Shown one piece after another: positions 34,054 to 34,603 of a DNA stretch of 34,603 bases (the stretch's first letter is position 1; each line of letters begins with the position of its first letter). Origin of the DNA: Vulcanimicrobiota bacterium (GTDB lineage Bacteria; Pseudomonadota; Gammaproteobacteria; Xanthomonadales; Rhodanobacteraceae); NCBI GenBank assembly GCA_903970555.1, contig CAJCJD010000146.1, positions 1-34,603 of the forward strand, read 5' to 3'. Both the position numbers and the translations under genes were made by a program. A model generated the notes under the pieces. It was not told the origin of the DNA, did no database searches, and saw nothing but the letters and a program-made list of their open reading frames with translations.

Positions 34054-34059
34054 GTTGAC

Positions 34060-34091
34060 GGTTTCATGATGTCCTAAGACATCCTGAAACC
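34060..34091. repeat. Imperfect 14-bp inverted repeat just after tRNA-Asn
   Basis: GGTTTCA (34060-34066) pairs with TGAAACC (34085-34091), and GATGTC (34068-34073) pairs with GACATC (34078-34083). One mismatch separates the two blocks and the loop is CTAA. It begins seven bases after the tRNA. It may be a processing hairpin or an integrase arm/core-like site. Confidence 0.7.
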
Positions 34092-34093
34092 AC

Positions 34094-34124
34094 AAAAAAA
34101 ATCTGCTGAGAGGCGGGTTTTTTT
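34094..34124 (+). terminator. Terminator for tRNA-Asn
   Basis: An A-run followed by TCTGC (34102-34106) pairs with GCGGG (34113-34117), with two G-U pairs, around TGAGAG. Seven T (34118-34124) follow and pair back to the A-run. Confidence 0.7.
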
Positions 34125-34463
34125 GTGCCCGGACGTCCGAGGATGTCCGGCTAGAGCCAACCTTTCGTCGGGGTATAACCCGGGGTATCTTCCCCCTCAG
34201 GGGTATGTGCTGCCTGAAATCCGGGGTGGGGACTATGCTAGCAGCCTCCCGACCGTGCTAGCCCCAGGGATGACGCTGCCTTTACTCATAGGAAAGAAAG
34301 TATCTGGGTCCCCTACTGGCCAAGCCGGCCTGTTAATGGGTTAGCAGACATCAACTGCTCTTTAGGGTGGTGCTCAGCTTCACACCCCTTTCACGCTGCG
34401 TTGATTTGAATTGCCATAGCCCCGCGCAAGGCGGGTAGCAGAGAACTAGGGGAAACAAATGCG
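34125..34463. other. Non-coding, repeat-bearing stretch between tRNA-Asn and an IS21 end
   Basis: I see no credible gene in these 339 bases; the one open frame (34123-34344) is short and Pro/Gly-rich with no ribosome binding site. It holds CCGGAC/GTCCGG arms (34129-34150) and three copies of GGGGTAT (34170, 34182, 34200). TGCTAGC occurs twice near 34237-34262. The base composition is less GC-rich than the flanking core genes. It looks like degraded island or phage border DNA. Confidence 0.45.
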
Positions 34464-34603
34464 TGTTGAGTTTCATCCAAAACTGAGCCACTTCATAGGG
34501 TGATTTTCGTCGAATTTTGAGCCACCACCCCGCACCCTCCGCTCAAGCCTGAGCGGGAGTAACAGGAGTGATCGACGTGGCCTTATTAAGCGTGATTCGA
34601 CGC
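34464..34603 (+). mobile_element. Left end of an IS21-family insertion sequence, cut by the window edge
   Basis: The stretch begins TGTTGAGTTTCATCCAAAAC, as in IS21-family left ends. It holds the internal repeated motif TGAGCCAC at 34484-34491 and 34518-34525; multiple terminal repeats are typical of IS21 ends. The istA reading frame starts at 34568. The right end and istB lie outside the window. Family assignment rests on recalled IS21 end sequences and the IstA N-terminus. Confidence 0.8.
34568..34603 (+). CDS. istA: IS21-family transposase IstA, first 12 codons
   Basis: A GTG at 34568 opens MIDVALLSVIRR, which matches the recalled N-terminus of IS21 IstA transposases (a DDE enzyme with an N-terminal helix-turn-helix). 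The ribosome binding site GGGAG (34555-34559) is eight bases upstream. It overlaps the 3' arm of a 7-bp hairpin, CCGCTCA (34539-34545) with TGAGCGG (34550-34556). The gene continues beyond the window. Confidence 0.75.
   Translation, partial: MIDVALLSVIRR

Noticed and set aside
34123..34344. A 73-codon open frame after the tRNA-Asn terminator
   Set aside because: It begins within the terminator T-run, has no ribosome binding site, is Pro/Gly-rich and matches nothing I recognise; treated as non-coding.

Overview
The window is chromosomal DNA of high GC content with gammaproteobacterial gene content. It most resembles the order Lysobacterales (Xanthomonadales), probably family Rhodanobacteraceae (Dyella, Luteibacter or Rhodanobacter type). 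The reasons are the block degS-like / petABC / sspA-sspB, the miaB-phoH-ybeY cluster, the nadC / DUF1631 / DUF3301 cluster, a long TonB-dependent receptor and a Xanthomonad-style Trm112 protein. This placement is inferred from remembered gene content and was not tested by a search.

Layout. 1-909: 3' part of an S9 family peptidase. 994-4285 (minus): corA, a DUF4105 envelope protein and corC. 4433-7257 (minus): an accessory block with an N-terminally truncated NodT-type efflux outer membrane protein, an exported six-hairpin-like protein and an 83-codon fragment. 7281-10600 (minus): ybeY, phoH/ybeZ, a GNAT and miaB, tightly overlapped. 10842-13150: a lytic transglycosylase facing a DegS-like protease. 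13385-17162 (plus): petA-petB-petC (cytochrome bc1), then sspA-sspB. 17210-19099 (minus): an accessory island with a metallopeptidase-type toxin candidate, an exported immunity candidate and a decayed second copy of the toxin end and immunity start. 19213-22805 (minus): DUF3301, nadC and DUF1631. 22952-24949: a Trm112-like gene diverging from purE-purK. 24999-27436: sodB diverging from grxD, an SDR, and a MarC family gene. 27632-29344: an olsF-like fused acyltransferase. 29804-32278: a TonB-dependent receptor behind a 459-base leader region and followed by a clear terminator. 32506-33906: ppnN. 33977-34053: tRNA-Asn(GTT). Downstream of the tRNA lies non-coding, repeat-bearing DNA and the left end of an IS21-family element, cut by the window edge within the first codons of istA.

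Most of the window is ordinary housekeeping: respiration, NAD and purine synthesis, tRNA and rRNA modification, and oxidative defence. The parts that depart from this are the toxin/immunity island between sspB and DUF3301, the efflux/exported-protein block between ybeY and corC, and the tRNA-Asn/IS21 junction. The best candidate for an undescribed system is the toxin module at 17377-19099 with its degenerate duplicate at 17210-17376. Its two genes overlap, the downstream one has a signal peptide, and the C-terminal end of the toxin has been duplicated together with the start of the immunity gene, as in the cassette arrangement of polymorphic toxins.
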